NCBI RefSeq assembly: GCF_001019615.1
Contig: NZ_JNBQ01000001.1
Coordinates: 372,001 to 436,000, forward strand
From: Cellulosimicrobium funkei
GTDB taxonomy: Bacteria; Actinomycetota; Actinomycetes; Actinomycetales; Cellulomonadaceae
Reading direction: 5' to 3'
Length of the DNA stretch: 64,000 bases
The position numbers and the translations under genes are program-made. Below the pieces are notes generated by a model. It did no database searches. It was given only the letters and a program-made list of their open reading frames with translations, and had not been told where the DNA came from. Every line of letters starts with the position of its first letter. Positions within the stretch are counted from its first letter, which is position 1. Below are positions 7,986 through 16,106 of this stretch, piece by piece.

Positions 7986-9134
7986 GTGAGCGAGAGGGCC
8001 GTGGACGAGCGCCACGTGCTCGCGGCGCGCCTCGCCGCGCACCGCCTGCGCGCGCCCGACCTGCCCGACGTGCCGACCGCCGTCGGGCACCTCGTCGCGG
8101 TGCAGGGCCAGGAGTTCCACCCCGCGCTGTGGGGCCTCACGCGGCGGCTGCGCCCCGACGCGCGGCCCGGCGCGGCGGGCGCGGTCGCGGCGTGCGACCG
8201 CGGCGAGGTGCTGCGCACGCACGTGCTGCGCCCCACGTGGCACCTCGTCCGGCCCGCCGACGCCCGCTGGCTCGTCGAGCTCAGCGCGCCGCGGGTGCAC
8301 CAGGCCAACGGGACGCTGTACCGGCAGGTGGGGACGGACGGGCACGGCGCGGAGACCGACCTCGTCCTCGCGGCCGTGCAGGAGCGGCCCCGCACGCGCC
8401 GCGAGCTCGCGGGGCTGCTCGCCGCCCACGGCCGCCCGCTCGAGGGCATCGCGCTCGGGTACGTGCTCATGCGCGCCGAGCTCGACCGTCTCCTGGTCAG
8501 CGGCCCGCTCGACGGCAAGCAGCAGACGTACGCCGCGTTCGACGACCGCGTCCCCGCGGGCTACGGGCCGCTCGGCGAGCGGTTCGACCGGGACGCCGCG
8601 CTCGTCGAGCTGCTGCGCCGCTACCTCGCGAGCCGCGCGTGCGCGACGGTCAAGGACGTCGCGCAGTGGTCGGGCTTCACGCTCACCGACGTGCGGCACG
8701 CGCTCGACCTGCTCGGCGAGGAGGTCGTGGCGGTGCCCGGGTCGGGCACGTTCGAGGGGCTGACGCTCTGGCGCCTCGCGGACCCCGGCGGGCGGGTGCT
8801 CGAGCCCGGGCCGTTCGTCGGCGCCCTCGCGCCCGACGGCGACCCGGCTCGACCCGTCGTCGACCTGCTGCAGAGCTACGACGAGCTCTTCATGTCCTAC
8901 GGCGAGACGCGCGCGGTCGTCGTGGCCGACGGCGTCGACCTCGGCGACCGGCTCGGGTCGTTCATCCACGCCGTCGCGGTCGACGGGGTCGTCGTGGGGC
9001 GGTGGCGCTGGGTCGTCGGGACGCGCGACGTCGTCGTCGAGCCGCAGTGGCGCCGCGCGCCCACCCCTGCGGAGACGGCGGCGTTCGACGAGCAGGTCGC
9101 CGCCGTCTCCGCGCACTGGGCCCGGGCCGCCTGA
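7986..9134 (+). CDS. Winged-helix DNA-binding protein, AlkZ/YcaQ-like (HTH_42)
   Basis: 382 residues from a GTG behind GGGGGAGAC. The family core is clear: HLVAVQGQEFHPALWGL carries the QxQ pair in the position of the AlkZ/AlkX catalytic motif, followed by EVLRTHVLRPTWHLVRPADARWL. A second wing region is VKDVAQWSGFTLTDVRHAL, and the C-terminal PVVDLLQSYDELFMSYGETR is the conserved end of the family. AlkZ removes bulky alkylated bases and interstrand crosslinks and often gives self-resistance in producers of alkylating natural products. Here no biosynthetic genes are adjacent, so a housekeeping repair role is more likely. Confidence 0.8.
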   Translation: MSERAVDERHVLAARLAAHRLRAPDLPDVPTAVGHLVAVQGQEFHPALWGLTRRLRPDARPGAAGAVAACDRGEVLRTHVLRPTWHLVRPADARWLVELSAPRVHQANGTLYRQVGTDGHGAETDLVLAAVQERPRTRRELAGLLAAHGRPLEGIALGYVLMRAELDRLLVSGPLDGKQQTYAAFDDRVPAGYGPLGERFDRDAALVELLRRYLASRACATVKDVAQWSGFTLTDVRHALDLLGEEVVAVPGSGTFEGLTLWRLADPGGRVLEPGPFVGALAPDGDPARPVVDLLQSYDELFMSYGETRAVVVADGVDLGDRLGSFIHAVAVDGVVVGRWRWVVGTRDVVVEPQWRRAPTPAETAAFDEQVAAVSAHWARAA

Positions 9135-9136
9135 GC

Positions 9137-9724
9137 TCAGCCCTCCGCGGGCCCGGTGAGCGCCTCGAGGCCCGCGGCGGCGCACGCCTCGTCCGCCATG
9201 CCGTCGGGCGCGCCGCCGACGCCGATGCCCGCGATCGTCGCGCCGTCGATCTTCACCGGGACGGCGCCCGGGAGGAAGAGCGTGCCGGGCAGGTCGGCGA
9301 CCGTCGCGCCGTCGCCGACCGCGCGCGGCGCGAGCTCGCTCGTCGCGGCGCCGAACGCTGCCGACGTGTACGCCTTGGCCTGGGCGGCCTCGAGCGTGTG
9401 CACCGCGGCGCCGTCGCCGCGCACGAGCGCCTGCACCTGGCCCGCGCGGTCGACGACGGCGACGCTGACGAAGCCGAGGTCCTCGGCCTGGCACGCGGCC
9501 AGCGCGGCGCTCGCGGCCTCCTGCGCCGCCGCGACGGTGAGCCGGCCGACCTGCACGACCTCGTCCGTCGTGACGTCGGCGACCGCGACGGCGGCGGGCT
9601 GCGCGGGCCGGTCGGCCGCCGCGTCGTCGCTCCCGGACGCGCCCGCCGTGCAGGCGGTGAGCGTGAGGGCGGTCGCGAGCGCGACGGCGGTGAGGGTCAG
9701 CGGGCGGAGGCGCGAGGCGGCCAT
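9137..9724 (-). CDS. GlcG/HbpS family haem-binding-type lipoprotein
   Basis: 195 residues from an ATG behind GAAAGG. The signal peptide ends in a lipobox with Cys25 (LTLTACTAG), so the product should be lipid-anchored outside the membrane. The mature domain has the GlcG/HbpS fold signature: LTVAAAQEAASAALAAC, VSVAVVDRAGQVQALVRGDGA, HTLEAAQAKAYTSAAF, LPGTLFLPGAVPV and IAGIGVGGAPDGMADEACA. HbpS of Streptomyces binds haem and controls the kinase SenS. It is divergent from a NarL-type kinase/regulator pair, which matches that system. It also abuts the convergent winged-helix gene with a 2-nt gap. Haem binding itself is inferred from family membership. Confidence 0.8.
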   Translation of the reverse strand: MAASRLRPLTLTAVALATALTLTACTAGASGSDDAAADRPAQPAAVAVADVTTDEVVQVGRLTVAAAQEAASAALAACQAEDLGFVSVAVVDRAGQVQALVRGDGAAVHTLEAAQAKAYTSAAFGAATSELAPRAVGDGATVADLPGTLFLPGAVPVKIDGATIAGIGVGGAPDGMADEACAAAGLEALTGPAEG

Positions 9725-9887
9725 GGTGGTGCCTTTCTCGGGGTGGTAGGACGCAGACGTCCGGGGTCGCGACCAGTCTTGGCGGCGGGTCCGGGCCGCC
9801 GCGTCGGCGGATCGGGGCCGGGCTGCTGCCCCGTTCGTCGCGGCGGGCCTCGTCCGATCGGCTGATGTGCGGCGCACGCGCGACGCC

Positions 9888-9893
9888 TACCGT
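9888..9893 (+). promoter_or_regulatory. Leaderless -10 (TACCGT)
   Basis: TACCGT with a 6-nt gap to the GTG at 9900; this decides the kinase start over earlier in-frame codons. Confidence 0.55.
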
Positions 9894-9899
9894 GGGTCG

Positions 9900-11138
9900 G
9901 TGCCCACCGACCTGCCCGCGCCTCCCGCAGAGGCTCGTCCGGCTGCCGGGCGCGCGCTCGACGTCGGGGTGCACGCGACGTTCCTCGCGCTCGTCGCGAC
10001 GTCCACGACGCGGTACGTCGTGCGGCACGGCGCGGACGACCGCTGGCAGCTCGTCGTGGTGCTGGCCGCGGTGACGGTCGTCGCGTACGGGGCGCTCCTC
10101 GTGGCGTCGCGCCACGCCTCGTCGCGATCGGTCCCCGCGCGGGCGGCGACCCTCGTGCTCCTCGCGACGTGGTCGGTGCTGGCGCTCCTGGCCCCGAGCT
10201 TCGCGTGGTGCGCGCTCCCGCTCTTCTTCGTGTGCCGTCTCGGCTTCCGCCCGCCGTGGTCGCACGTGCTCGTCGGGGAGGTCGCGGTCGTGACGTCGGT
10301 CGCGCTGCTGCGGCTCTCGGACGGGACCGACTGGGCCGCGCTCGTCGGCCCGCCGTGCGTCGCGGTGCTCCTCACGCTCGTCACCGACCGTGTGGAGCGC
10401 GACGCGGCAGCACGGGTCCAGCTCCAGGAGCAGATCGCGCAGGCGCAGGCCCGGCTCGCCCGGTCCGAGCGCGAGGCGGGGATCGTGGCCGAGCGCGAAC
10501 GCCTCGCGCGCGAGATCCACGACACCGTGACGCAAGGCCTCGCGAGCGGTGTCCTGCTGCTGGAGGCGGCGGACCAGACGTGGGACGCCGCGCCCGACGA
10601 CGCGCGCTCGGCCGTGCGCCGCGCCGCCGTGGCCGTGCGAGCGAGCCTCGCGGACACGCGCAACCTCGTCCACGACCTCGCGTCCGCGCGGGTCGACCCG
10701 GACGGGTTCCACGCGTCGCTGCTCGCCGCCGCGCAGGGCCAGGTGCCGAGCGCGTGCCTCACGACGTGGGGCGACGCGCGCGCCGTCGCGCCCGAGGTCG
10801 CGCACGCGCTGCTGCGGGTCACGCAGAGCGCCGCGGCGAACGTCGCGCAGCACGCCGCCGCGGACCGCCTCGACGTGACCCTCACGTACCTGCCCGGCGC
10901 GGTCGCGCTCGACGTGTACGACGACGGCAGCGGCTTCGACCCCGAGGCGGTCGCCGCGCCGTCGAGCACCGGCGGGTACGGCCTGCGCGCGATGCGCCGC
11001 CGGGTCACGCAGCTCGGCGGCACGGTCACGGTGGAGAGCGCACCCGGCGAGGGGACCGTGGTCGCGGCGCAGGTCCCGACCGACGACGACGCGCCCGCGG
11101 TCCCCGTGGGGGACGACCTCGAGGAGGGCTCCCGATGA
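9900..11138 (+). CDS. NarL-type sensor histidine kinase, SenS-like
   Basis: 412 residues. Four to five transmembrane helices fill residues ~25-165, with little extracytoplasmic sequence. A short coiled linker leads to the HisKA_3 dimerisation helix with His207 in LAREIHDTVTQGL. A HATPase domain follows: N-box-like SAAANVAQHA, G1 DDGSGFDPEA, and G2-like GYGLRAMRRRV with GGTVTVESAPGEGT. It autophosphorylates His207 and should pass the phosphate to the regulator encoded next, whose start overlaps its stop (ATGA). The small sensor loops suggest that it senses through a partner, and the divergent HbpS-like lipoprotein is the obvious candidate. Confidence 0.88.
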   Translation: MPTDLPAPPAEARPAAGRALDVGVHATFLALVATSTTRYVVRHGADDRWQLVVVLAAVTVVAYGALLVASRHASSRSVPARAATLVLLATWSVLALLAPSFAWCALPLFFVCRLGFRPPWSHVLVGEVAVVTSVALLRLSDGTDWAALVGPPCVAVLLTLVTDRVERDAAARVQLQEQIAQAQARLARSEREAGIVAERERLAREIHDTVTQGLASGVLLLEAADQTWDAAPDDARSAVRRAAVAVRASLADTRNLVHDLASARVDPDGFHASLLAAAQGQVPSACLTTWGDARAVAPEVAHALLRVTQSAAANVAQHAAADRLDVTLTYLPGAVALDVYDDGSGFDPEAVAAPSSTGGYGLRAMRRRVTQLGGTVTVESAPGEGTVVAAQVPTDDDAPAVPVGDDLEEGSR

Positions 11139-11773
11139 ACGACCCCGCACCCGTCGCCGTGCTGCTCGTCGACGACCAGCCGGTCGTGCGCGCCGGGCTG
11201 CGCGCGCTCCTGGAGTCGCAGCCCGACCTGCGGGTCGTCGCCGAGGCCGGGTCGGGCGAGGAGGGGCTCGCGCTGGTCGAGGGCGCCGCTCCCGACGTCG
11301 TCATGATGGACCTCGAGCTGGGCGACGGCATGGACGGGATCGACGCGACCCGGCGCCTGCGCGCCGCGCACCCGCGGGTCCCGGTGCTCGTCTTCACCAC
11401 GTACGACACCGACGCCGACATCGTGCGCGTCATCGACGCCGGCGCGACCGGGTACCTGCTCAAGGACGCGCAGCCGCACGAGATCTTCGCCGCCGTCCGG
11501 GCGGCCGCCGCGGGCCGCAGCGTCCTGTCGCCGCCGGTGGCGTCGCGGCTCATGCACTCGATGCAGCACCCGGGCACCGCCCTCACCCCGCGCGAGGCCG
11601 AGCTCCTCACGCTCCTCGCCGACGGGCTGTCCAACCGCGAGCTCGGCCGTCGCCTGCACATCAGCGAGGCGACGGTGAAGACGCACCTGGCGCACGTCTA
11701 CGCCAAGCTCGGCGTGGAGACGCGCGCGGCGGCCGTCGCGCACGCGCTGCGCGCCCGGGGCGTCCGCCGCTGA
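11135..11773 (+). CDS. LuxR/NarL family response regulator, SenR-like
   Basis: 212 residues. The receiver domain (1-125) has the acidic pair in VDDQP, phosphoacceptor Asp59 in VMMDLEL, and Lys in YLLKDAQ. The C-terminal LuxR-type HTH is LTPREAELLTLLADGLSN followed by REL, RLHISEATVKTHLAHVY and AKLGV. Translationally coupled to the kinase. By analogy with SenR it may control the divergent lipoprotein gene and oxidative-stress genes; targets cannot be read from the sequence. Confidence 0.9.
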   Translation: MNDPAPVAVLLVDDQPVVRAGLRALLESQPDLRVVAEAGSGEEGLALVEGAAPDVVMMDLELGDGMDGIDATRRLRAAHPRVPVLVFTTYDTDADIVRVIDAGATGYLLKDAQPHEIFAAVRAAAAGRSVLSPPVASRLMHSMQHPGTALTPREAELLTLLADGLSNRELGRRLHISEATVKTHLAHVYAKLGVETRAAAVAHALRARGVRR

Positions 11774-11792
11774 CACCGCCCGACCGCACCGG

Positions 11793-11798
11793 TAGGGT
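11793..11798 (+). promoter_or_regulatory. Candidate -10 (TAGGGT)
   Basis: TAGGGT 49 nt before the ATG at 11848; the message would carry a short leader with a GGGACAGGGGG ribosome site. Confidence 0.4.
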
Positions 11799-11847
11799 GC
11801 GGACACGCCCGCAGAGCGGCGGGTCACGCGGGGACAGGGGGACGACG

Positions 11848-12483
11848 ATGCAGGACGCCACGCCCAGGGACGAGACGCCCGTCGAGGGCTCGGCCGACGA
11901 CGACAGGCCCGGGCGTCGTCCGCGCGCGCGGGCCCTGCTCGTGGGGGGAGTGCTCGCCGTCGCCGTCCTCGGGGTCGGGATCGCCGCGGCGCTGACCGGT
12001 CGCGCGGCCGGGACCGAGCCGAGCGACGCCGTCGGCGGTGCGCCGGCCGTGGAGGCGCCCGACGCCGACCCGGCGCTCGCCGCGGAGACCTCGGCACCCC
12101 CGCCCGTGGAGACGAACGGGGTGCAGGCGTGCGGCGGCTTCGCCGGCTCCGCGGGGACGCCGATCCAGGTCCGGGGCGACGACGGCGAGCCGGCCGAGCT
12201 GGGCGGGCTCGAGGGCTGGTGGAACAGCACGCCGGCGAGCGACGCCGGTGGATGGCTCGACGTCGAGAAGTGGCCTCGTCAGGTGCTCGACCACCCGGCG
12301 ACGGTCACCGTCGAGACGACGACCGGTACCGTCCTGGAGTCGTTCGACCGCCGTACGTGCACCGGCGTCGAGGGCTGGACGGCGCCGGACCTGTCCGCGC
12401 TCCCGGCGTCGACCGTCGTCGTGCTCGACGCTGAGACCGGCGAGGTGCTGGCCCAGCACCCCGTGGAGCTCGTGACGCCCTGA
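11848..12483 (+). CDS. Membrane-anchored protein of unknown function
   Basis: 211 residues. A charged cytosolic N-terminus rich in Asp and Arg, one transmembrane helix at about 29-49 (ALLVGGVLAVAVLGVGIAAAL), an Ala/Pro linker, then a ~125-residue exported domain with two cysteines (VQACGGF and DRRTCTGV) that could form a disulfide. Regularly spaced Trp residues (EGWWNST, GGWLDVEKWP, VEGWTAPDL) suggest a compact beta domain. No family recognised. It stands alone, convergent with the CPBP gene 11 nt downstream. Confidence 0.65.
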   Translation: MQDATPRDETPVEGSADDDRPGRRPRARALLVGGVLAVAVLGVGIAAALTGRAAGTEPSDAVGGAPAVEAPDADPALAAETSAPPPVETNGVQACGGFAGSAGTPIQVRGDDGEPAELGGLEGWWNSTPASDAGGWLDVEKWPRQVLDHPATVTVETTTGTVLESFDRRTCTGVEGWTAPDLSALPASTVVVLDAETGEVLAQHPVELVTP

Positions 12484-12494
12484 CCTCGCCCCGC

Positions 12495-13379
12495 TCAGGG
12501 GCGGGGTGCGCCGGGTCGCGTGACGAGGTGGATCAGCACCGAGGTCAGCACGATCACCCCCGTGTAGACCGCCATCGCGGGCGGCGACGTGACGGCGAGG
12601 AACGTCAGGGCGGCGTTGCCCACGAGGTGCAGCGCGACCGCGGCCGGCACGCCGCCGCGCAGACGCTCGCTGACCAGCCAGTACGCGCTCGAGAGCGGGA
12701 TCATCGCGAGCAGGAACAGCACCGCCTCGACGCTCACGAGTCCGAGGGACGACTGCCACGTCCCGGTGAGGGCGAACAGCGGCAGGTGCCAGACCGCCCA
12801 CACCGCGCCGAGCACGACCGACGTCGCGAGCGGCGGGAGCCGACGCCGCAGGCGCGGCTGCGCGTAGCCGCGCCAGCCGAACTCCTCCGACAGCGGCCCC
12901 GCGCACAGCGAGACGAGGGCGAACAGGAGCGCGCCCCCTGCCCCGGCGACGGCCGCCGCCCCGGCCGAGAGGTCCGCCGTCGGGCCGCCGAGGGACGGGA
13001 CGACGAGCGCCGTCAGGACCGCCGGCGCAGCGCCGATCCCGACCGCGGCCGCGAGCCATCGCCCGGCCGCGCCCCAGCGCGCCGTCCGCGGGCTGCGGCG
13101 CCCCGCCGCGCGCAGCACGAGCGCGGCCAGCGTCGGGCCGAAGCCGCCGAGCGCGAAGAGCGCGAACACGACGGGGTCGGCGAGGTCGCCCCCGAGCAGC
13201 CACGCGGCACCCCACGACGCCCAGGACAGTCCGAACGCGAGCACCCAGAACGCGGTGAGCCCGCCGCGGAGGGGCCGCTCGGGGCCTTCCGCGGACAGGG
13301 TGGAGGCGTCCGGGGACGAGGCGGGCGAGACGCGCCGGGACCGTGCGGCAGCAGGGAGAGGACGTGCGCTGGTCGTCAT
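12495..13379 (-). CDS. CPBP family intramembrane metalloprotease
   Basis: 294 residues. A ~40-residue polar N-terminus precedes about eight hydrophobic segments. Motifs: EE at 165-166 in SEEFGWRGYAQPRL, His198 in VWHLPLF, and the His-Asn pair in VALHLVGNAAL. The EEFGWRGY variant is typical of the CAAX-amino-terminal-protease subgroup. Substrate unknown. It is the fourth intramembrane protease homologue in the first 13.4 kb. Confidence 0.85.
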   Translation of the reverse strand: MTTSARPLPAAARSRRVSPASSPDASTLSAEGPERPLRGGLTAFWVLAFGLSWASWGAAWLLGGDLADPVVFALFALGGFGPTLAALVLRAAGRRSPRTARWGAAGRWLAAAVGIGAAPAVLTALVVPSLGGPTADLSAGAAAVAGAGGALLFALVSLCAGPLSEEFGWRGYAQPRLRRRLPPLATSVVLGAVWAVWHLPLFALTGTWQSSLGLVSVEAVLFLLAMIPLSSAYWLVSERLRGGVPAAVALHLVGNAALTFLAVTSPPAMAVYTGVIVLTSVLIHLVTRPGAPRP

Positions 13380-13476
13380 GTCTCGATCCCACCGGTTCGT
13401 CCGGCTCCGGAGAGCCCGGGCCGCCCCCGAGCCGGGGTGGGGACAACCCCCGCGGACGGGCTGGTCCGGGAGGTGG

Positions 13477-13482
13477 CAGGGT
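13477..13482 (+). promoter_or_regulatory. Leaderless -10 (CAGGGT)
   Basis: CAGGGT with a 6-nt gap to the GTG at 13489 of the alditol oxidase gene; the first base departs from TANNNT. Confidence 0.4.
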
Positions 13483-13488
13483 GGGGGC

Positions 13489-14784
13489 GTGACGACGACG
13501 CCCGACGCCCCGCGCCCCGCCAACTGGGCGGGCAACCTCACCTACTCCTCGGCAGAGGTCGTGCACCCCACGACGCCGGAGGAGCTCGCCGACGTCGTGC
13601 GGCGGTCGACGCGCGTCAAGGCGCTCGGGTCGCGGCACTCGTTCGGGGACGTCGCGGACACACCCGGGACGCACGTCGTCCTCGACCGGTACGACGACGG
13701 CCGACCGCCCGTCGCGGTCGACCCCGCCACGGGCGTGGCCTCGGTCGCGGCGGGGCTGCGGTACGGCGACGTGACGCGCCACGTGCAGGCCGCGGGTCGC
13801 GCGCTCGCGAACCTCGCGTCGCTCCCGCACATCTCCGTCGCGGGGTCCGTCGCGACGGCGACCCACGGATCGGGCGACGAGGTCGGCTCGCTGGCGAGCG
13901 CCGTCGTCGGGCTCGAGCTGGTCACCGGCGACGGCGAGCGCCGGACGCTGCGGCGCGAGGACGCGGACTTTCCCGGCGCGGTCGTCGCGCTCGGGGCGCT
14001 GGGCGTGGTGACCCGGGTCGAGCTCGAGACCGTCCCGACGTTCGACGTGCGCCAGGACGTGCACGTCGGGCTGCCGTGGGGCGCGGTGGCCGCGCACTAC
14101 GACGAGCTCACGGCGTCGGCGTACTCGGTGAGCCTCTTCACGGACTGGGGGCCCGACGGCGTGCAGCAGGTCTGGCGCAAGTCGCGCCTCGCGCCGGGGG
14201 AGGCCGGGACCGCGCGCGAGGACCTCTTCGGGGCGACGCCCGCGACGACGATGCTGCACCCCCTGCCGGGCATCGACCCCGTGCACTGCACGCCCCAGCT
14301 CGGCGAGCACGGCCCGTGGAACGAGCGGCTGCCGCACTTCCGGCTCGACTTCACGCCGAGCAACGGCGCGGAGCTCCAGTCGGAGTACCTCGTGCCGCGC
14401 GCCCGCGCGCAGGAGGCGTTCGCGGTGATGCGCGACCTCGGCCCGCGCGTGACCCCGCTGCTCCAGGTGGGGGAGATCCGCAGCGTCGCGGCCGACGCGG
14501 AGCCGCTGTGGCTCAGCCCGTTCGACGGCCCGGCGGTCGGCGTGCACCTCACGTGGAAGCCGTTGCCCGACGACGTCGCGCGCGTCCTGCCCGACGTCGA
14601 GGCGGCGCTCCTCCCGCTCGGCGCGCGCCCGCACTGGGGCAAGCTCTCGCACGCGCTCGTCCACGACCCCGGCTCGGTCGCGACGCTCTACCCGCGCTTC
14701 GACGACTTCGGCGAGCTCGTGCAGCGGTACGACCCCGACGGTCGCTTCCTCGGCGGCTACGTCGAGCGTCTCCTCGCGGGCTGA
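13489..14784 (+). CDS. aldO: Alditol oxidase (xylitol/sorbitol oxidase, FAD-dependent)
   Basis: 431 residues. It matches the Streptomyces coelicolor alditol oxidase pattern along its whole length: NWAGNLTYS, VKALGSRHSFGD with His50 where the flavin is covalently attached, LASLPHISVAGSVATATHGSG for FAD binding, ALGALGVVTRVELE, AYSVSLFTDW, GPWNERLPHFR, and the C-terminal ARPHWGKLSH. The enzyme oxidises the terminal hydroxyl of sugar alcohols to the aldose with release of H2O2. It needs no cofactor beyond FAD and is cytosolic. Transcribed alone, divergent from a CPBP gene. Confidence 0.9.
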   Translation: MTTTPDAPRPANWAGNLTYSSAEVVHPTTPEELADVVRRSTRVKALGSRHSFGDVADTPGTHVVLDRYDDGRPPVAVDPATGVASVAAGLRYGDVTRHVQAAGRALANLASLPHISVAGSVATATHGSGDEVGSLASAVVGLELVTGDGERRTLRREDADFPGAVVALGALGVVTRVELETVPTFDVRQDVHVGLPWGAVAAHYDELTASAYSVSLFTDWGPDGVQQVWRKSRLAPGEAGTAREDLFGATPATTMLHPLPGIDPVHCTPQLGEHGPWNERLPHFRLDFTPSNGAELQSEYLVPRARAQEAFAVMRDLGPRVTPLLQVGEIRSVAADAEPLWLSPFDGPAVGVHLTWKPLPDDVARVLPDVEAALLPLGARPHWGKLSHALVHDPGSVATLYPRFDDFGELVQRYDPDGRFLGGYVERLLAG

Positions 14785-14964
14785 CCGCTCGGGCAGGGTG
14801 GTTCGTCACGGTTCGGCGTCGATGTCCCCGCCGGTTTGGTGAGTGGGACGGTACGGCCTCACACTCGTGCGCAGGTGCTGCGCACCGCCGGGTCCTCTGT
14901 TCCCCGTACGTTCCTCGGCCCCCGGGCCGGGTGCTGACGTAACACGACGGAGACGATCGGTGTC

Positions 14965-14970
14965 TACGCT
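14965..14970 (+). promoter_or_regulatory. Candidate -10 for the amino-acid ABC operon (TACGCT)
   Basis: TACGCT 35 nt before the GTG at 15006. The predicted leader is about 30 nt and carries CGGAG as the ribosome site. The rest of the 220-bp gap from 14785 shows only a short hairpin (8-bp arms 14867-14874 and 14878-14885). Confidence 0.45.
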
Positions 14971-15005
14971 GCCCCTGCCCGGCCCCCACCCGATCGGAGA
15001 ACATC

Positions 15006-15950
15006 GTGCGTACGACCCTACGCAAGCTCCCCCTCGGCCTCGTCGCGCTCACCGCGACGAGCGCCCTCCTGCTCACCGCGTGCACCGACGCGTCCCAGAC
15101 CGGGACGGACGGCAGCACCGCAGGGTCCGACGAGACGTCGTCCGCGCCGTCGTTCGACCCCTCGACGGTCGAGGTCGACGACGCGGCCGCCGCGCTGCTG
15201 CCTGACGACGTCGCGTCCGCGGGGACGCTCGTCGTCGCCTCGAACACGGAGTACGCGCCCGCCGAGTTCATCGACGCGGACGGCACGACCCCGATCGGCT
15301 TCGACATCGACGTCATCAAGGCCGTCGGCGCGACGCTCGGCCTCGACGTCGACGTGCAGTCGGCCGACTTCCCGGCGATCATCCCCGCGCTCGGCACCAA
15401 GTACGACGCCGGCATCTCCTCCTTCACGATCACCGAGGAGCGCATGAAGGAGGCCAACATGATCTCCTTCCTCAACGCGGGCTCCGCGTACGCGGTCGCG
15501 GCGGGCAACCCGGACGACGTCGACCCGGCGAGCCTGTGCGGGCTGACCGTCGCCGTCCAGACGGGCACCATCCAGGACGAGGACATCGCCGTGCAGAGCC
15601 AGGCGTGCACCGACGCGGGCGAGGAGAAGATCGACATCCTCCAGTACGAGTCGCAGTCTGACGCCACGACGAACGTCGCGGGCGGCAAGGCGCAGGTCCT
15701 CTACGCCGACTCGCCGGTCATCGGCTACGCGGTCGAGCAGACCGGCGGCCAGCTCGAGCAGCTCGGCGACGTGTTCGACAGCGCGCCCCAGGGCGTCGTC
15801 GTCGCGAAGGACGACACCGAGCTCGCCGCCGCGATCCAGGCGGCGCTCCAGTCGCTCATGGACAGCGGCCAGCTCGAGGAGATCCTCGGGGCGTGGGGTA
15901 GCGGCGACGCCGCGCTCGACACCGCGGAGATCAACCCGTCCGTCGGCTGA
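15006..15950 (+). CDS. Polar amino-acid ABC transporter substrate-binding lipoprotein
   Basis: 314 residues from a GTG. Signal peptide with lipobox LLLTACTD, then a Thr/Ser/Asp-rich linker. The SBP_bac_3 fold follows: TLVVASNTEYAPAEFID, PIGFDIDVIKAVGATLGLDVDV, GISSFTITEERMKEANMISF, LTVAVQTGTIQDEDI, and QVLYADSPVIGYAVEQ. It captures a polar or basic amino acid outside the cell and delivers it to the permease encoded 157 nt downstream. Ligand identity cannot be fixed by eye. First gene of the operon. Confidence 0.88.
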   Translation: MRTTLRKLPLGLVALTATSALLLTACTDASQTGTDGSTAGSDETSSAPSFDPSTVEVDDAAAALLPDDVASAGTLVVASNTEYAPAEFIDADGTTPIGFDIDVIKAVGATLGLDVDVQSADFPAIIPALGTKYDAGISSFTITEERMKEANMISFLNAGSAYAVAAGNPDDVDPASLCGLTVAVQTGTIQDEDIAVQSQACTDAGEEKIDILQYESQSDATTNVAGGKAQVLYADSPVIGYAVEQTGGQLEQLGDVFDSAPQGVVVAKDDTELAAAIQAALQSLMDSGQLEEILGAWGSGDAALDTAEINPSVG

Positions 15951-15996
15951 CGCCCCCGCGCAGCCCCAGCCCATCCCAGATCCCAGTCCCCGCCGT

Positions 15997-16064
15997 GTCG
16001 CGGGCGCCCACCCGGCGCCCGCGACCGGCACACTGGACGCCTGCGCGGACGACGTCGTCCGCGC
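15997..16064 (+). other. Two tandem hairpins between binding-protein and permease genes
   Basis: Hairpin 1 has perfect 12-bp arms (15997-16008, 16014-16025) and a 5-nt loop. A perfect 22-bp palindrome (16043-16064) follows. No T-run is present. Such hairpins after the binding-protein cistron commonly protect its mRNA or cause partial termination, giving an excess of binding protein over membrane parts. Confidence 0.6.
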
Positions 16065-16106
16065 GGCCCGGCTCGTGCCCCGAGCCCCGACCCCCCGAGG
16101 TGCACC

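Noticed and set aside
7914-11150. 1078-codon minus-strand frame over the winged-helix, kinase and lipoprotein genes
   Set aside because: Repetitive Arg/Gly/Asp composition and no motif; the three genes it covers have intact signatures in other frames.
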